A stretch of 64,000 nucleotides of DNA, taken from the NCBI RefSeq assembly GCF_036320965.1, contig NC_092225.1, positions 8,685,002-8,749,001 of the forward strand. The letters are read 5' to 3'. The notes below the pieces were generated by a model, which was not told the origin of the DNA, searched no databases, and saw only the letters and a list, made by a program, of their open reading frames with translations. This DNA is from Panulirus ornatus (lineage: Eukaryota > Arthropoda > Malacostraca > Decapoda > Palinuridae). Position 1 is the first letter of the stretch; every line of letters starts with the position of its first letter. Of this stretch, positions 11,910 to 24,528 are shown piece by piece. Made by a program: the position numbers and the translations under genes.

Positions 11910-12200
11910 TCAGACAAAGCTTGTCTGATTTGCAAGACAAAACTGTAAAGCGAGAGAAAGGAAAAGTTCAGGTTTTCGCGCAGAAGTTAAAAAGACGAGG
12001 AAGCGCGACGCATCATTAGATGTACATTCCTCTAACGTATGAAGAAGGATGCCATCTGGTCCACACGCTTTGTTTGTGTCCATAAAGAAAAATGCATTTT
12101 TGAACTGTACAGAAAAAGAAAAGACAGGCTTTGGCTCTCCTCCCTCACTATCTTCCGTCTGCTGATACTCAAGATTAATTTTCAAGATACATGATACCAT
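11910..12200 (-). pseudogene. Reverse transcriptase relic, Jockey-like N-terminal block
   Basis: A 96-codon minus-strand frame contains MDTNKACGPDGILLHTLEEC, which matches the conserved LDxxKAxGPDGIPxxxLKxC block just before the reverse transcriptase core of Jockey/CR1-type non-LTR elements. The residues before it are compatible with the linker after the endonuclease. No catalytic block follows in frame, so this is a short truncated relic. Confidence 0.65.
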
Positions 12201-12299
12201 TCTCGAACAACTGCCTGTGCAGTCTCATACCAACTGTTGGTCTGCCTCAACGACTTCCCTCACTCTGGGTCATCAAGACACCAGAGAGAATTCCCCTTC

Positions 12300-12545
12300 A
12301 GCGACCTGAGCCGTAATCCAAAGTAAGACGGCGCGACTCTTGACTACGACGGTATGACTCTTGACCACGACAGTACGACCCTTGACCTCGACGTAATAAC
12401 TCTTGACCACGACAGTACGACCCTTGACCTCAACGTAATAACTCTTGACCACGACAGTACGACCCTTAGCCTCGACGTAAGAACTCTTGACCACGAAGTT
12501 ATTATCTTAGTCACAGCTATACGACTCTTGTGGATGATGGCTTAA
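12300..12545. repeat. 42-bp minisatellite of the ACGACCCTTGA family
   Basis: CTCTTGACCACGACAGTACG recurs every 42 bp (TTGACCACGA at 12361, 12403, 12445 and 12487), each with a second half CCCTTGACCTCGACGTAA. Forty-two is a multiple of three, so both strands show repetitive peptides (for example the 73-codon minus frame at 12273-12494). Related units occur at 13,428, 36,700, 43,388 and 54,350. Confidence 0.92.
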
Positions 12546-12972
12546 CCTTTGACCTAACTCTTCATGGTTAAGGTTAAAAAGTAGGCACTCGTGCCCACGG
12601 ATCGTGTCGTCGTGCTCATGCCTTCGTATCATCATACATAAGGGGTTAATTACTTGCACAACTGCCATGTGTAAGACAATGAAGGGATTACAGGTGAGGA
12701 CGTACATAAGAAAATGAAGGCGTTCCAGGTAATGAATTTGTGCGGATACATGAATTCTAGAGGCTGGGTGTCAGAAACAACCTCCTCGAGCTAGGCACTC
12801 TGAAAGTCAGCGTCAAACGCTTCGGAAACCTGCAGGATAAAGCCAGCTGAATCACCTTGCACTAAGACCCTCCAAGAGAGACGCTCGGGATAAAGCTAAG
12901 ATAAGGCAGATCAGCCTCACAAGAAACACGGGGGTGAGCATCGTGGCTGGTCACTTAGGGTCACACGAACCT

Positions 12973-12973
<1 letters not shown>
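12546..12973. other. Unassigned sequence
   Basis: The first 100 bases hold inverted pieces of the ACGACCCTTGA motif (GTCGTCGTGCTCATG at about 12,605). The rest is not recognised. Confidence 0.4.

Positions 12974-13052
<79 letters not shown>
12974..13052. repeat. (GA)n microsatellite
   Basis: About 39 uninterrupted GA units. Confidence 0.98.
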
Positions 13053-13054
<2 letters not shown>

Positions 13055-13427
13055 CCGTAGCTTTCTATCTCTCCGCCACTACGCGCTGTACTGAGATCCC
13101 TGTGACACAGGCAGTAGTAGAATTGTACGACAATACAAACAGAGATGCAGACCAGAGTTTGCCACACTGATCTTGGCAACAGACCCCAACACAGCAACAC
13201 GTACCACACAGGGCAGCACAACCAAAAGCCATTCTAACACAGTGTAACGCTGTTTATCACAGTACCGCATTGGACAACAATGCCAAGGTGACACAGTATA
13301 CTACAACATACAATGGACCATGGAGTAAGGGGGGCCAAAATCATAATAAGCCTATACTGTAACACAGCGTTACAGATTATAACATAACACATTATGACAG
13401 TACAACATACCGTCGTTTAAGCCCTTG
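13053..13427. repeat. Degenerate TAACACAGTG-type tandem repeat
   Basis: Loose repetition of ACACAGTGTAAC, ACACAGTATA and AACAACA words at roughly 20-bp spacing. Similar material recurs at 13,530-14,000, 14,040-14,190 and 15,930-16,330, suggesting one old expanded repeat broken by other insertions. Confidence 0.5.
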
Positions 13428-13525
13428 AGCATGATTGGACGACCGTTGAGGACGACGGTACGACACTAGAGCACGACGTTGCAATCCTTGAGCACGATGG
13501 TGAGACCCTTCAACACGACAAAATG
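13428..13525. repeat. ~21-bp repeat, ACGACCCTTGA family
   Basis: Four to five degenerate units (CCCTTGAGCATGATTGGACG, CGTTGAGGACGACGGTACG, CTTGAGCACGATGGTGAGAC) matching the motif of the 42-bp minisatellite at 12,300. Confidence 0.75.
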
Positions 13526-13529
13526 TGAC

Positions 13530-14000
13530 AGCATTTAGAACAGCGAAACAAATTACGAACTAACGATACAATACAATGCAGATAAGTGTTACACACTACA
13601 ACGTGGAGTAACGAGCGGTGTGACGCGATTCAGTTCAACGCACTATAAAAAAAAAATCACAACTTAGTATCATAGTGAACAACACCATGTCACATTACTG
13701 TGCGATGTGATAAAGTATAACAGTGTATCATGCTAATGTGAAGGTTCAGATGGTATAACAGAGTTCAAGGATATCACAGTATAACACATGAAGTACAACA
13801 CACAGTTGCGTAAGATTACGCGGAATATAAATTACTAAACACAAGGTAACGCAGTATCACGTAACATACATAAGGGCATGTAACACTGTAACTCAAAATA
13901 ACAGTATTACATAAGGTAACGGTATAACAAAGAAATTCAAAACGTTATGTTTGTCATCATTAACAGATATCTAAGAAATAATCATGTAAAATATCAATTC
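13530..14000. repeat. Degenerate TAACAC-type repeat tract
   Basis: Repeated words such as AGTATAACAG, AGTATAACACA, GGTAACGC and AAGGTAACGG at irregular 18- to 25-bp spacing. Only a dot plot would delimit the units. Confidence 0.45.
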
Positions 14001-14039
14001 AATTAAGCATAATTCAGCGAACTCTGTTACAGATTGGGC

Positions 14040-14200
14040 CATAATGTGTCCCTGGATAACACAGGATTAAAAAGTATAACACAACGTGTAACACCGTGTA
14101 ACGCTGTTTAACACACTGTAACACTGCGTAACGCTGTTTAACACACTGTAACACTGTGTAACGCTGTTTAACACACTGGAACACAGTGTTGCCGTATGCA
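14040..14200. repeat. 30-bp tandem repeat (ACGCTGTTTAACACACTG)
   Basis: ACGCTGTTTAACACACTGTA starts at 14101, 14131 and 14161, exactly 30 bp apart. Degenerate partial units occur on both sides. Confidence 0.9.
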
Positions 14201-14279
14201 ACAGTTAGAACATCAACATCAGAAAAAGAAAGAAATCTGTCTGAAAACAGGAGTGAAAAACTATGGACAGGGTTGACCA

Positions 14280-14610
14280 AAATCTTAAAGAGTTGACGGA
14301 TGACGGACAGTAACAGACTGACGGACGAGAACAACCTGACGGATGATGGCGGACGGTGATGTAATGACGGATGACGACGGACTGATGGTCTACGGCTGAC
14401 ATGATGACGAATGACAGGCATCGAGGAACTAATGGATAATGACGGAGTGACGGACAGTGACGGAGCGAAGGACGATAACGGACTGACGGACGATGACGGA
14501 GTGGCAAACAATGACGGAATGAGGGACGATGACGGAATGAAGGACGATGACGGACTGACGGATGATGACGGAATGACAGACAGTGACGGAGTGAAGGACG
14601 TTGAGTAACA
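14280..14610. repeat. 18-bp minisatellite (GACGGA core)
   Basis: From about 14,446 units of GACGGARTGANGGACGAT repeat every 18 bp. Degenerate GACGGA and GACTGA words precede from 14,280. The unit length keeps a plus-strand frame open as a Thr-Asp-Asp-Asp-Gly-Val-type hexapeptide repeat (14411-14608), and keeps overlapping minus frames open too. No sign of a real gene. Confidence 0.88.
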
Positions 14611-14800
14611 GCAGAATAGCAACAGACTGTCGAACAAGAATGACACAGTAAACCCTCACTGACTTGCCAGTACGTGATCCTTGTTCCTATTTCTTGTACA
14701 TAAGAAGGTGCCATGAACACTAAAGAGATATCCTGCTCATTATAAATGCATCAGACTCACGGGTGCAAAAAGAAATCATAAAGGACTAAGCTGCTTGAAC

Positions 14801-14881
14801 CATCATACAGGAACAAGTGAACGAGAACATCATAAAGAAACAAGCAAACCAGAACATCACAAAGGAACAAGTGTATCTAAG
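14801..14881 (+). repeat. 27-bp tandem triplication
   Basis: Three diverged 27-bp units beginning CATCATACAG, CATCATAAAG and CATCACAAAG, each with an AACAAG core. Confidence 0.85.
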
Positions 14882-15003
14882 TCTAACAGTAATGCACCAA
14901 ATTCGATGTTACGTTTACTGCATTTGCGTTATGTTTACTACGAAGATTTTAAGTTCCAAGCAAATCACCAAATTGTCAATTTCTTCCTTTTCATTAACAG
15001 TGA

Positions 15004-15250
15004 CAGCTGTAAGAAGAGGAGCGAAAGAGGTGGAGGAAGAATAGAGGGAGGAGGAGGGTTAAAGGGAGGAAGACGAGAAGGAATAGATGGAGGGAGAGGG
15101 GACAGGAGTAATAGATAGAGGGAGAGGGGACAGGAGTAATAGATAGAGGGAGAGGGGACAGGAGTAATAGAGGGAGAGGGGAAAGGAGGAAGAGTAGGGG
15201 GAACAGAAGGAAGAGGAATGATGAATGAAAAATAGGAGAAAGCGGAAAAG
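15004..15250. repeat. Purine-rich tract with 28-bp tandem units
   Basis: GGAGAGGGGACAGGAGTAAT repeats at 28-bp spacing (15093 and 15121, with a third unit after) inside a 250-bp almost pure purine stretch on the plus strand. Confidence 0.85.
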
Positions 15251-15304
15251 TAGTAGAGTGGTCACAGTGCGAAAAAGAGGATGCATATATTACTCCCCCA
15301 CCCC

Positions 15305-15305
<1 letters not shown>

Positions 15306-15371
<66 letters not shown>
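15306..15371. repeat. (AG)n microsatellite
   Basis: About 33 AG units. Confidence 0.98.
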
Positions 15372-15372
<1 letters not shown>

Positions 15373-16387
15373 CCTCATGACCTTCTGCAGGAGCAGCACT
15401 TAACCTTACCGTGACGCACAGCAGGACCGGAGGGCGGCATGCAGTCCCTGGATCCTGCACGGTAAAGCTCCCGAAAAATTGGTTGGACAAGAATCAAGGC
15501 CGCCCCTCCCGAAAGGGGGGTTGGAAATAATTTTTTCCACAATGCAGCTGGTATTCCAATTCGCTGAAGGGATTCGTTAAATTCATACATGGAATTCTTT
15601 ATAAAAATCAGACGAAAAATATATGAAAAAAAAGAGGTCCGGAGCAACGAAAACCTGGTATGAAGTGACTGACGGACGGATATAGCCACACAAAAATCCA
15701 CGCTCCCCTCGCCAGAAGTATGTGTAGAACAGCATTCCCCAAGACTGCTCGTATTGGAACTTGCTGCCGGAAGTCGAAAAGAATAACAAGATATAGAAAA
15801 AAAAAGTTCAAAGGCCTTTCGGAAAGATCTAAAGCACACTCAGGCGACAAGTCAACGAATGACACAAACACAGGCACTGTAAACCCTCCACTTGGCAACG
15901 GCATGTGACGTGATATGAAAATAATCGATGTCAGGGTAACGTGGAGCGTTACTCAGTGAAGTTGGTAACGGGAAGCAAGGCAGGTCGAGGAGGGGTAAAA
16001 CACAGAACAGGGATAAGTGACGGGGTGATAATAATATCACAGGGTTGAGTTATAAGAAATATGACACAAGAACGGATGTTAGACGTAGTAACACATGTCC
16101 CAGTCCAGGCGTTACATAGGACATGGTAAAGTAACATGCGGTGAGATGTAACATGAGACTGGACAGTAATAAGGGGACACAGAAATTAACAAGGAAAGGT
16201 ATAGTATAATTGTTTGATTCAAAGCAAGACTGCGACACAGATACGAAATAGTAACACGAGATGAGACGAGATAACACCGGGTGATACAGCAACACTATCG
16301 CGGATGAGGCACGATAGCACCGTAAGAGGCAGGGTAGCACATTCCATGGATATCCCCTGACTACTTTAAATGACCAGTTTCAGCCCA
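15372..16387. other. Unassigned sequence, degenerate GTAAC-rich repeats in second half
   Basis: 15,372-15,930 shows no recognised family. Its overlapping minus frames (up to 154 codons, 15375-15839) have no motif. 15,930-16,330 has loosely repeated GTAACATG, GATAACACCG and GATGAGACGAG words of the TAACAC type. Confidence 0.4.
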
Positions 16388-16440
16388 CAGGCAGCACGTC
16401 GACCCTCGTATACCACATGGATTCAATTCATTCTATCAAA
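16388..16440 (-). mobile_element. Short RTE relic
   Basis: GCAGCACGTCGACC followed by TATACCACATGGATTCAATT matches the C-terminal coding end of the full RTE (17,453-17,506) at about 40 of 50 positions by eye. It is only about 50 bp and probably an old fragment. Confidence 0.55.
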
Positions 16441-16888
16441 TGAATACTACATTGCAAATGTGGTGAATACAGGGTTAAGCATGGCAACATGGATGAAGTA
16501 AGACAACACTAGGCGAGCCAATTCCTCATCATGCTAGAAGATAGGTATCGCATGAATGAAATAGGGTATGAGGTAAGCGACGAGGGGTGTTGAGACATTC
16601 AACAAGAGTAGTGATGGTGGAGGACGAGGGCCGTACTTGGGGCATCCCTGGGATAAAGACACGGCCAAGCTGTCTCCTCACACAGGGAGGCGAGGATGAA
16701 AAGTTTTTCAGAGTGGCCCTGTTTATGATGTAGTTCTTTTGGTCCACATCCAGATGATTACTGCCACGACGCTTGTCTTATCAACTCGCACACTTACGCA
16801 ATTATGTTCCTTCGAGTATCTCTGCAGCATTATTTTGCTCACTATTCTCATGAGCTGTCTGCAGGAGTCCCCACCCTTGAGACAATGA
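16441..16888. other. Unassigned sequence
   Basis: No gene or repeat recognised. A 72-codon minus frame has no motif. Confidence 0.3.
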
Positions 16889-17460
<572 letters not shown>

Positions 17461-19185
17461 TCAACCCCGGTATACCACATCGTTCCAATTCACTCTATTC
17501 CTTGCACGCCTTTCACCCTCCTGCATGTTCAGGCCCCGCTCACTCAAAATCTTTTTCACTCCATCTTTCCACCTCCAATTTGGTCTCCCACTTCTCCTCG
17601 TTCCCTCCACCTCCGACATATATATCCTCTTGGTCAATCTTTCCTCACTCATTCTCTCCATGTGACCAAACCATTTCAAAACACCCTCTTCTGCTCTCTC
17701 AACCACGCTCTTTTTATTTCCACACATCTCTCTTACCCTTACGTTACTTACTCGATCAAACCACCTCACACCACACATTGTCCTCAAACATCTCATTTCC
17801 AGCACATCCACCCTCCTGCGCACAACCCTATCCATAGCCCACGCCTCGCAACCATACAACATTGTTGGAACCACTATTCCTTCAAACATAGCCATTTTTG
17901 CTTTCCGAGATAATGTTCTCGACTTCCAAACATTCTTCAAGGCTCCCAGAATTTTCGCCCCCTCCCCCACCCTATGATTCACTTCCGCTTCCATGGTTCC
18001 CTCCGCTGCCAGATCCACTCCCTGATATCTAAAACACTTCACTTCCTCCAGTTTATCTCCATTCAAACTTACCTCCCAATTGACTTGACCCTCAACCCTA
18101 CTGTACCTAATAACCCTGCTCTTATTCACATTTACTCTTAACTTTCTTCTTTCACACACTTTACCAAACTCAGTCACCAGCTTCTGCAGTTTCTCACATG
18201 AATCAGCCACCAGCGCTGTATCATCAGCGAACAACAACTGACTCACTTCCCAAGCTCTCTCATCCACAACAGACTGCATACTTGCCCCTCTTTCCAAGAC
18301 TCTTGCATTCACCTCCCTAAAAACCCCATCCATAAACAAATTAAACAACCATGGAGACATCACACACCCATGCCGCAAACCTACATTCACTGAGAACCAA
18401 TCACTTTCCTCTCTTCCTGCACGTACACATGCCTTACATCCTCGATAAAAACTTTTCACTGCTTCTAACAACTTGCCTCCCACACCATATATTCTTAAAA
18501 CCTTCCACACAGCATCTCTATCAACTCTATCATATGCCTTCTCCAGATCCATAAATGCTACATACAAATCCGTTTGCTTTTCTAAGTAATTCCCACATAC
18601 ATTCTTCAAAGCAAACACCTGATCCACACATCCTCTACCACTTCTGAAACCACACTGCTCTTCCCCAGTCTGATGCTCTGTACATGCCTTCACTCTTTGA
18701 ATCAAAACCCTCCCATATAATTTACCAGAAATACTCAACAACCTTTTACCTCTGTAATTTGAGCACTCACTCTTATCCCCTTTGCCTTTGTACAATGGCA
18801 CTATGCAAGCATTCCGCCAATCTTCAGGCACCTCACCATGAATCATACATACATTGAATAACCTTACCAACCAGTCAACAATACAGTCATCCCCTTTTTT
18901 AATAAATTCCACTGCAATACCATCCAAACCCGTTGCCTTGCCTGCTTTCATCTTCCGCAAAGCTTTTACTACCTCTTCTCTGTTTACCACATCATTTTCC
19001 CTAACCCTCTCACTTTGAACACCACCTCGACCAAAACACCCTATTTCTGCCACTCTATCATCAAACATATTCAACAAACCTTCAAAATACTCACTCCTTC
19101 TCCTTCTCACATCACCACTACTTGTTATCACCTCCCCATTAGCCCCCTTCACTGAAGTTCCCATTTTTTCCCTTGTCTTACGCAC
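17461..19185 (-). pseudogene. RTE reverse transcriptase domain
   Basis: The 574-codon open part holds the whole reverse transcriptase and C-terminal region. Visible blocks: KATGLDGIAVEFIKKG (83-98), ACIVPLYKGKGDKSECSNYR (126-145), QCGFRSGRGCVDQVF (177-191), FMDLEKAYDRVD with catalytic Asp213, GLRHGCVMSPWLFN (269-282), LLFADDTALVAD with catalytic Asp321/Asp322, and a C-terminal WFGHMERM and [15 protein letters not shown]. One odd change is GKRLLS where the family usually has GISLLS after YR (about 146-151). Upstream, the same frame continues through the TAG at 19,201 into the linker, so the true protein start is further upstream and this is a broken polyprotein rather than a separate gene. Confidence 0.93.
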
Positions 19186-19327
19186 TTTATTTACCTCCTT
19201 CTAAAACATCTTTTTATTCTCCCTAAAATTCAATGATACTCTCTCACCCCAACTCTCATTTGCCATCTTTTTCACCTCTTGCACCTTTCTCTTGACCTCC
19301 TGCCTCTTTCTTTTATACATCTCCCAC

Positions 19328-19702
19328 TCATTTGCATTTTTTTCCCTGCAAAAATCGTCCAAATGCCTCTCTCTTCTCTTTCACTAATAATCTTACTTCT
19401 TCATTCCACCACTCACTACCCTTTCTAATCAACCCACCTCCAACGCTTCTCATGCCACAAGCATCTTTTGCGCAAGCCATCACTGCTTCCCTAAATATGT
19501 CCCATTCCTCCCCCACTCCCCTTACCTCCTTTGTTCTCACCTTTTTCCATTCTGTACTCAGTCTCTCCTGGTACTTCCACACACAAGTCTCCTTCCCAAG
19601 CTCACTTACACTCACCACTCTCTTCACCCCAACATTCTCTCTTCTTTTCTGAAAACCCCTATAAATCTTCACCTTCGCCTCCACAAGATAATGATCAGAC
19701 AT
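19328..19702 (-). pseudogene. RTE endonuclease C-terminal end and linker
   Basis: This 124-codon piece begins with MSDHYLVEAKVKIYRG. SDHYLV is the conserved C-terminal SDHxxV block of AP-type endonucleases and includes the catalytic His. The rest is the basic linker to the reverse transcriptase (WWNEEVRLLVKEKREAF). It ends because of an indel in an A-run near 19,340. Just upstream, in frame across the TGA at 19,718, lies RALLDYVLIDRR, matching the usual LDYVLVD block. Confidence 0.88.
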
Positions 19703-19797
19703 CCCTCCAGTTGCACCTCAAACATCCAAAAGTCTCTCTTCCGCGCGCCTATCAATTAACACGTAATCCAATAACGCTCTCTGGCCATCTCTCCTAC

Positions 19798-20472
19798 TTA
19801 CATATACGTATACGTATGTATATATCGCTTTTCAAACCAGTTATTCCCAATCACCAGTCCTTTTTTAGCACATAAATCTACAAGTTCTTCACCATTTCTT
19901 TTTACAACACTGAACACCCCATGTCTACCAATTATTCCCTCAACTGCCACATTACTCACCTTTGCATTCAAATCATCCATCATTATAACCCGATCTTGTG
20001 CATCAAAACCACTAACACACTCATTCAGCTGCTCCCAAAACACTTGCCTCTCATGATCTTTCTTCTCATGCCCAGGTGCGTATGCACCAATAATCACCCA
20101 TCTCTCTCCATCAACTTTTAGTTTTACCCATATCAATCCAGAATTTACTTTCGTACACTCTATCACATACTCCCACCACTCCTGTTTCAGAAGAAGTGCT
20201 ACTCCTTCCCTCTCTCTTGTCCTCTCACTAACCCCTGACTTTACTCCCAAGACATTCCCAAACCACTCTTCCCCTTTACCCTTGAGCTTCGTTTCACTCA
20301 GAGCCAAAACATCCAGGTTCCTTTTCTCAAACATACTACCTATCTCTCCTTTTTTCTCATCTTGGTTACATCCACACACATTTAGACACCCCAATCTGAG
20401 ACTTCGAGGAGGATGGGCACTCCCCGCGTGACTCCTTTCTTCTGTTTCCCCTTTTAGAAAGTCAAAATACAA
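19798..20472 (-). pseudogene. RTE AP-type endonuclease, N-terminal part
   Basis: 224 codons with the family blocks LRLGCLNVCGCN (about 26-37), LALSETKLKG with metal-binding Glu60, IIGAYAPG (127-134), MMDDLNAKV (164-172) and GRHG...NGEELVDLC (182-201). The usual G of GDxNA is replaced by Asp166, although the catalytic Asp167 and Asn169 remain. The end reads into a TA/TG-rich stretch (RYIHTYTYM), where replication slippage seems to have shifted the frame. The start used is simply the first ATG, and no transcription signal is visible. Confidence 0.9.
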
Positions 20473-20568
20473 GGAGGGGAGGGTTTCTGGCCCCCCGCTC
20501 CCGTCCCCTTTAGTCGCCTTCTACGACACGTGAGGAATGCGTGGGAAGTATTCTTTCTCCCCTATCCC

Positions 20569-21437
<869 letters not shown>

Positions 21438-21503
<66 letters not shown>

Positions 21504-21530
21504 ACACCACACACACACACACCACACACA

Positions 21531-21596
<66 letters not shown>
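21438..21596. repeat. (CA)n imperfect microsatellite
   Basis: About 160 bp of CA with CACCACA and CGCA interruptions. Confidence 0.97.
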
Positions 21597-21598
<2 letters not shown>

Positions 21599-21759
21599 AT
21601 GGTTCAATGAAAATGTCAAAAAACACAGAACCTTACGAGATGTGTTGTGTTACCGATGCCAGCCAAGTATTTGCAAGATATGAGGCAGCGAGGAACATGC
21701 TACAATGGGATAAGAAAGGAGAAGCAGAAATAAAGTGAAACAACATACTGTCGACGAAG

Positions 21760-22590
21760 GCGAGAAAAAAATTTAAAACTTTTCCACAAATTCATCAGGT
21801 GTAAATTGTCAGTTAAGGAGCAGCTAATCAGGCTTGGGTGTTCAGAGAGAGAGCAGAAAAGGATGATGTAAGGACCATTATTCTTCTTGATGTTGACTGT
21901 CTTGCCAGAAGACATGGACATCTGAACATGTCTGCAGATGATGCAAAGGTCATCAGGAAAGTGAAAAGCTAGAACTGCTTAATGGATAACTTACCAGGGT
22001 AAATGTAAAGTAAAATGAGGTTGGGTCACAACGAGAGCAGGACCCGATGTCTAATCTAACAGGATGTAATCTGCAGGAACATGTGTATGAACGCTGGGAA
22101 TCGACATCTTCCTTAATCAGTCGTCAAAATCCCACCTTAGGCGAGTAGTTAAGGAGACCAGATCTTGCTGGCAAATGTAAGGATTGTATTCAGGTTTATT
22201 GGACGAGAAAATATTCAGATGGCTTTTCATATCCATCATAAGGCTAAAGCTAGAATATTCTACTCAAGTTTGGTCATTGCACCTGAAGAGACACATAAAG
22301 TTAATAGAGAAGGTTTAGAGGAGGGCAACAAAGATGGTACTAGAAGCATGACCAACCAGTTACAGGGAAAGGCTAGAAACCATAAAAATATGCCCTAAAT
22401 TATCGTAATCTTTAAGATTTTTAGACCAGAATAGTGACGCGGTCAGTGTTCTTCGAAAAACATAGGGATAAAACAACCAGAGGACATGACATGAAATTAA
22501 GAAACTTGTTAAAAGAAATATGCACAGAAGTACTTTGATAGCATAAAAGTGGTAAATGAATATCATAAACTAAATGAGGATACATACACA
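21760..22590 (+). pseudogene. Internally deleted CR1/Jockey-like non-LTR relic
   Basis: Reading forward with frame changes, the segment around 21,766-21,870 gives KNLKLFHKFIRCKLSVKEQ followed by LIRLGCS, the linker between endonuclease and reverse transcriptase in CR1/Jockey-type elements. The next recognisable block, at about 21,921-21,970, is LNMSADDAKVIRKVKS, the catalytic FADD block with Phe changed to Ser. The catalytic core between is missing. Further on come IIRLKLEYSTQVWSLHLKRH and LIEKV*RRATKMV (about 22,230-22,350), then RGHDMKLRNLLK (about 22,478-22,515), the usual C-terminal blocks. Stops and frameshifts are numerous, so it is long dead. Confidence 0.8.
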
Positions 22591-23441
22591 CACAAGAACA
22601 TGAAGTTCCACTTACAATTTTGTAATTGTGGGTCATCACCGGACTTGAGGAAAATATGATTAAGACGCAAACGTACTATAGTGCACGAGAAAGGCATATA
22701 ACAGAAGATCCAGTGGCGTATGATGAATGCATTTGCCGAGACACAGCAACAGTGTGCTAAGCTATGTGGATTGAGACAGGATAATAAAGAATTTAAGATG
22801 ATGGTGAAACTGAGGAATACATAGTTCAAACTGGAAATGTAAGGCTAATAGATGTATGTATATATGATCCATGCTTCATAAGTCACTAATATACGAAATC
22901 ACTGATGAATGATGCCGTATGGAGAGTTTAATGTATCTGCAATTTTACACGCTGAATGATGCCATGAATCCCTGGGAAACAAATGAGGATTTAGCAATAA
23001 AACAACTGCCAGTGGTTTAATCCACAATACATGGAGGTAACCTTTCATAGGTCATGAGGAAGAGTAGAGGAACGACAAAGAAGACAGAGGAAGTACAGCG
23101 ATGAGAGGACAGTGGGAGGAAATGTTTCTCAGGTGAGAGTGGAAGGCGGATACATTTTCACACATCACGGACACGCAGGTGTAAAATATGTGGGTGAATT
23201 CTAAGGCCCTTAATGTATGAGAAAGGCGAGTCCTTCGGAAAGAAAGAGGTGGAGTGGAAGGCTAAAGAGAGAGGAACTGCATGGGAAATGAGGAAGTCCA
23301 AAGACTACCTCAAAAGAGGGACTTATATCCTCAAAAATGCGCAGTGGATGGGAATGCGAGAGACGATCAGGGAAATGCGAGTGAAAGTTTGGCGATAAGA
23401 CTTCCAAGAAAGTCGACCAAGGAGCGGATGAAATAGTAGTC

Positions 23442-23444
<3 letters not shown>
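22591..23444. other. Unassigned sequence
   Basis: No gene or repeat recognised. A 61-codon frame (23213-23398) is Lys/Glu-rich without motif. Confidence 0.3.

Positions 23445-23536
<92 letters not shown>
23445..23536. repeat. (GA)n microsatellite
   Basis: About 46 uninterrupted GA units. Confidence 0.98.
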
Positions 23537-23538
<2 letters not shown>

Positions 23539-24278
23539 CTTAACCAGGAAGTGGGAGGACAGGGGCCAAGGCATGTTTGTGAGATGGGTAAAGAACACCA
23601 AAATTTAAGGATTAAGAGGATGATAGAGAGGAATTCTGAAATATAACCTAAGCTAGGATTCTGACGATAATAAGATTACAGACAGATAACTAAAGATAGC
23701 AGAGTGGAATAACGAAAAGAAAAATAATTAGTAACAACATTAGCAGCAGTAAGACAGTCAAAAGAATACTGAAGATAAGATCAAAATGAAAGTGAAGGTC
23801 GTGAAAATGGAAACCAAAGTAGGATCCAACAGGATCAGAAAGGTAGAAAAGAGGTAGGATCAGGTGGTATCCTATAGAAAGGTACTGAAAAGACAACCAT
23901 TTCTTTGAGCATAAGGGTTCGAGTAAGACACAGCAAAATGTACTCTATTTCTAGGAGGTGGAAAGGTGGAAAATACATGAAAATGTGTGATCACTGAAGG
24001 ATCGAGGAACATTATGAGTGAAATGGTGGGGGCTGTGTAGCAGGAACCAGGAACGGTGTCTTTTGAAGGAAATGTAATAGAATCTTAAATCTACAAACTC
24101 AAAGAAAATGAAAAGATGTGGTTGTGCCGAAGTTATAAATGGAATATCGATTACGGTTTACTGAGGGCCATGATGTTGATGCTTGGGATATATGTATTAA
24201 ATGAATGATGTCGTTTATGGTGTTCTGATATTTTACTAAATGTTAAGGAAATGCTCGCAGATGAACCTGGTTTGGAGC

Positions 24279-24281
<3 letters not shown>
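23537..24281. other. Unassigned sequence
   Basis: Purine-rich on plus, AT-rich, nothing recognised. Confidence 0.3.

Positions 24282-24360
<79 letters not shown>
24282..24360. repeat. (AT)n microsatellite
   Basis: About 40 AT units, abutting an RTE 3' UTR fragment. Confidence 0.98.
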
Positions 24361-24364
<4 letters not shown>

Positions 24365-24508
24365 GCCCACACATGCACATATACATACATATACATTTCA
24401 ACGTATACATACGATACATACACAGACATATACATATATACACATGGTACATATTCATACTTGCTGCCTTCACCCATTCCCGTCGCCACACATGAAATAG
24501 CATCCCCC
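24361..24508 (-). mobile_element. RTE 3' UTR fragment
   Basis: CGCCCACACATGCACATATA, ACATACACAGACATATACAT and CTGCCTTCACCCATTCCCGT follow the order of the 3' UTR of the full element (17,120-17,260). It is flanked on both sides by (AT)n, with a short AT tract at 24,509-24,528. No coding part remains. Confidence 0.8.
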
Positions 24509-24528
24509 ATATATATATATATATATAG

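Noticed and set aside
11475..11948. 157-codon plus-strand gene
   Set aside because: No known motif, and it lies opposite and next to a minus-strand reverse transcriptase relic, so it may be antisense of decayed element sequence.
14014..14646. 210-codon Ser/Pro-rich minus-strand secreted protein
   Set aside because: Most of it is the 18-bp GACGGA minisatellite read backwards. The apparent hydrophobic start is not supported by any gene context.
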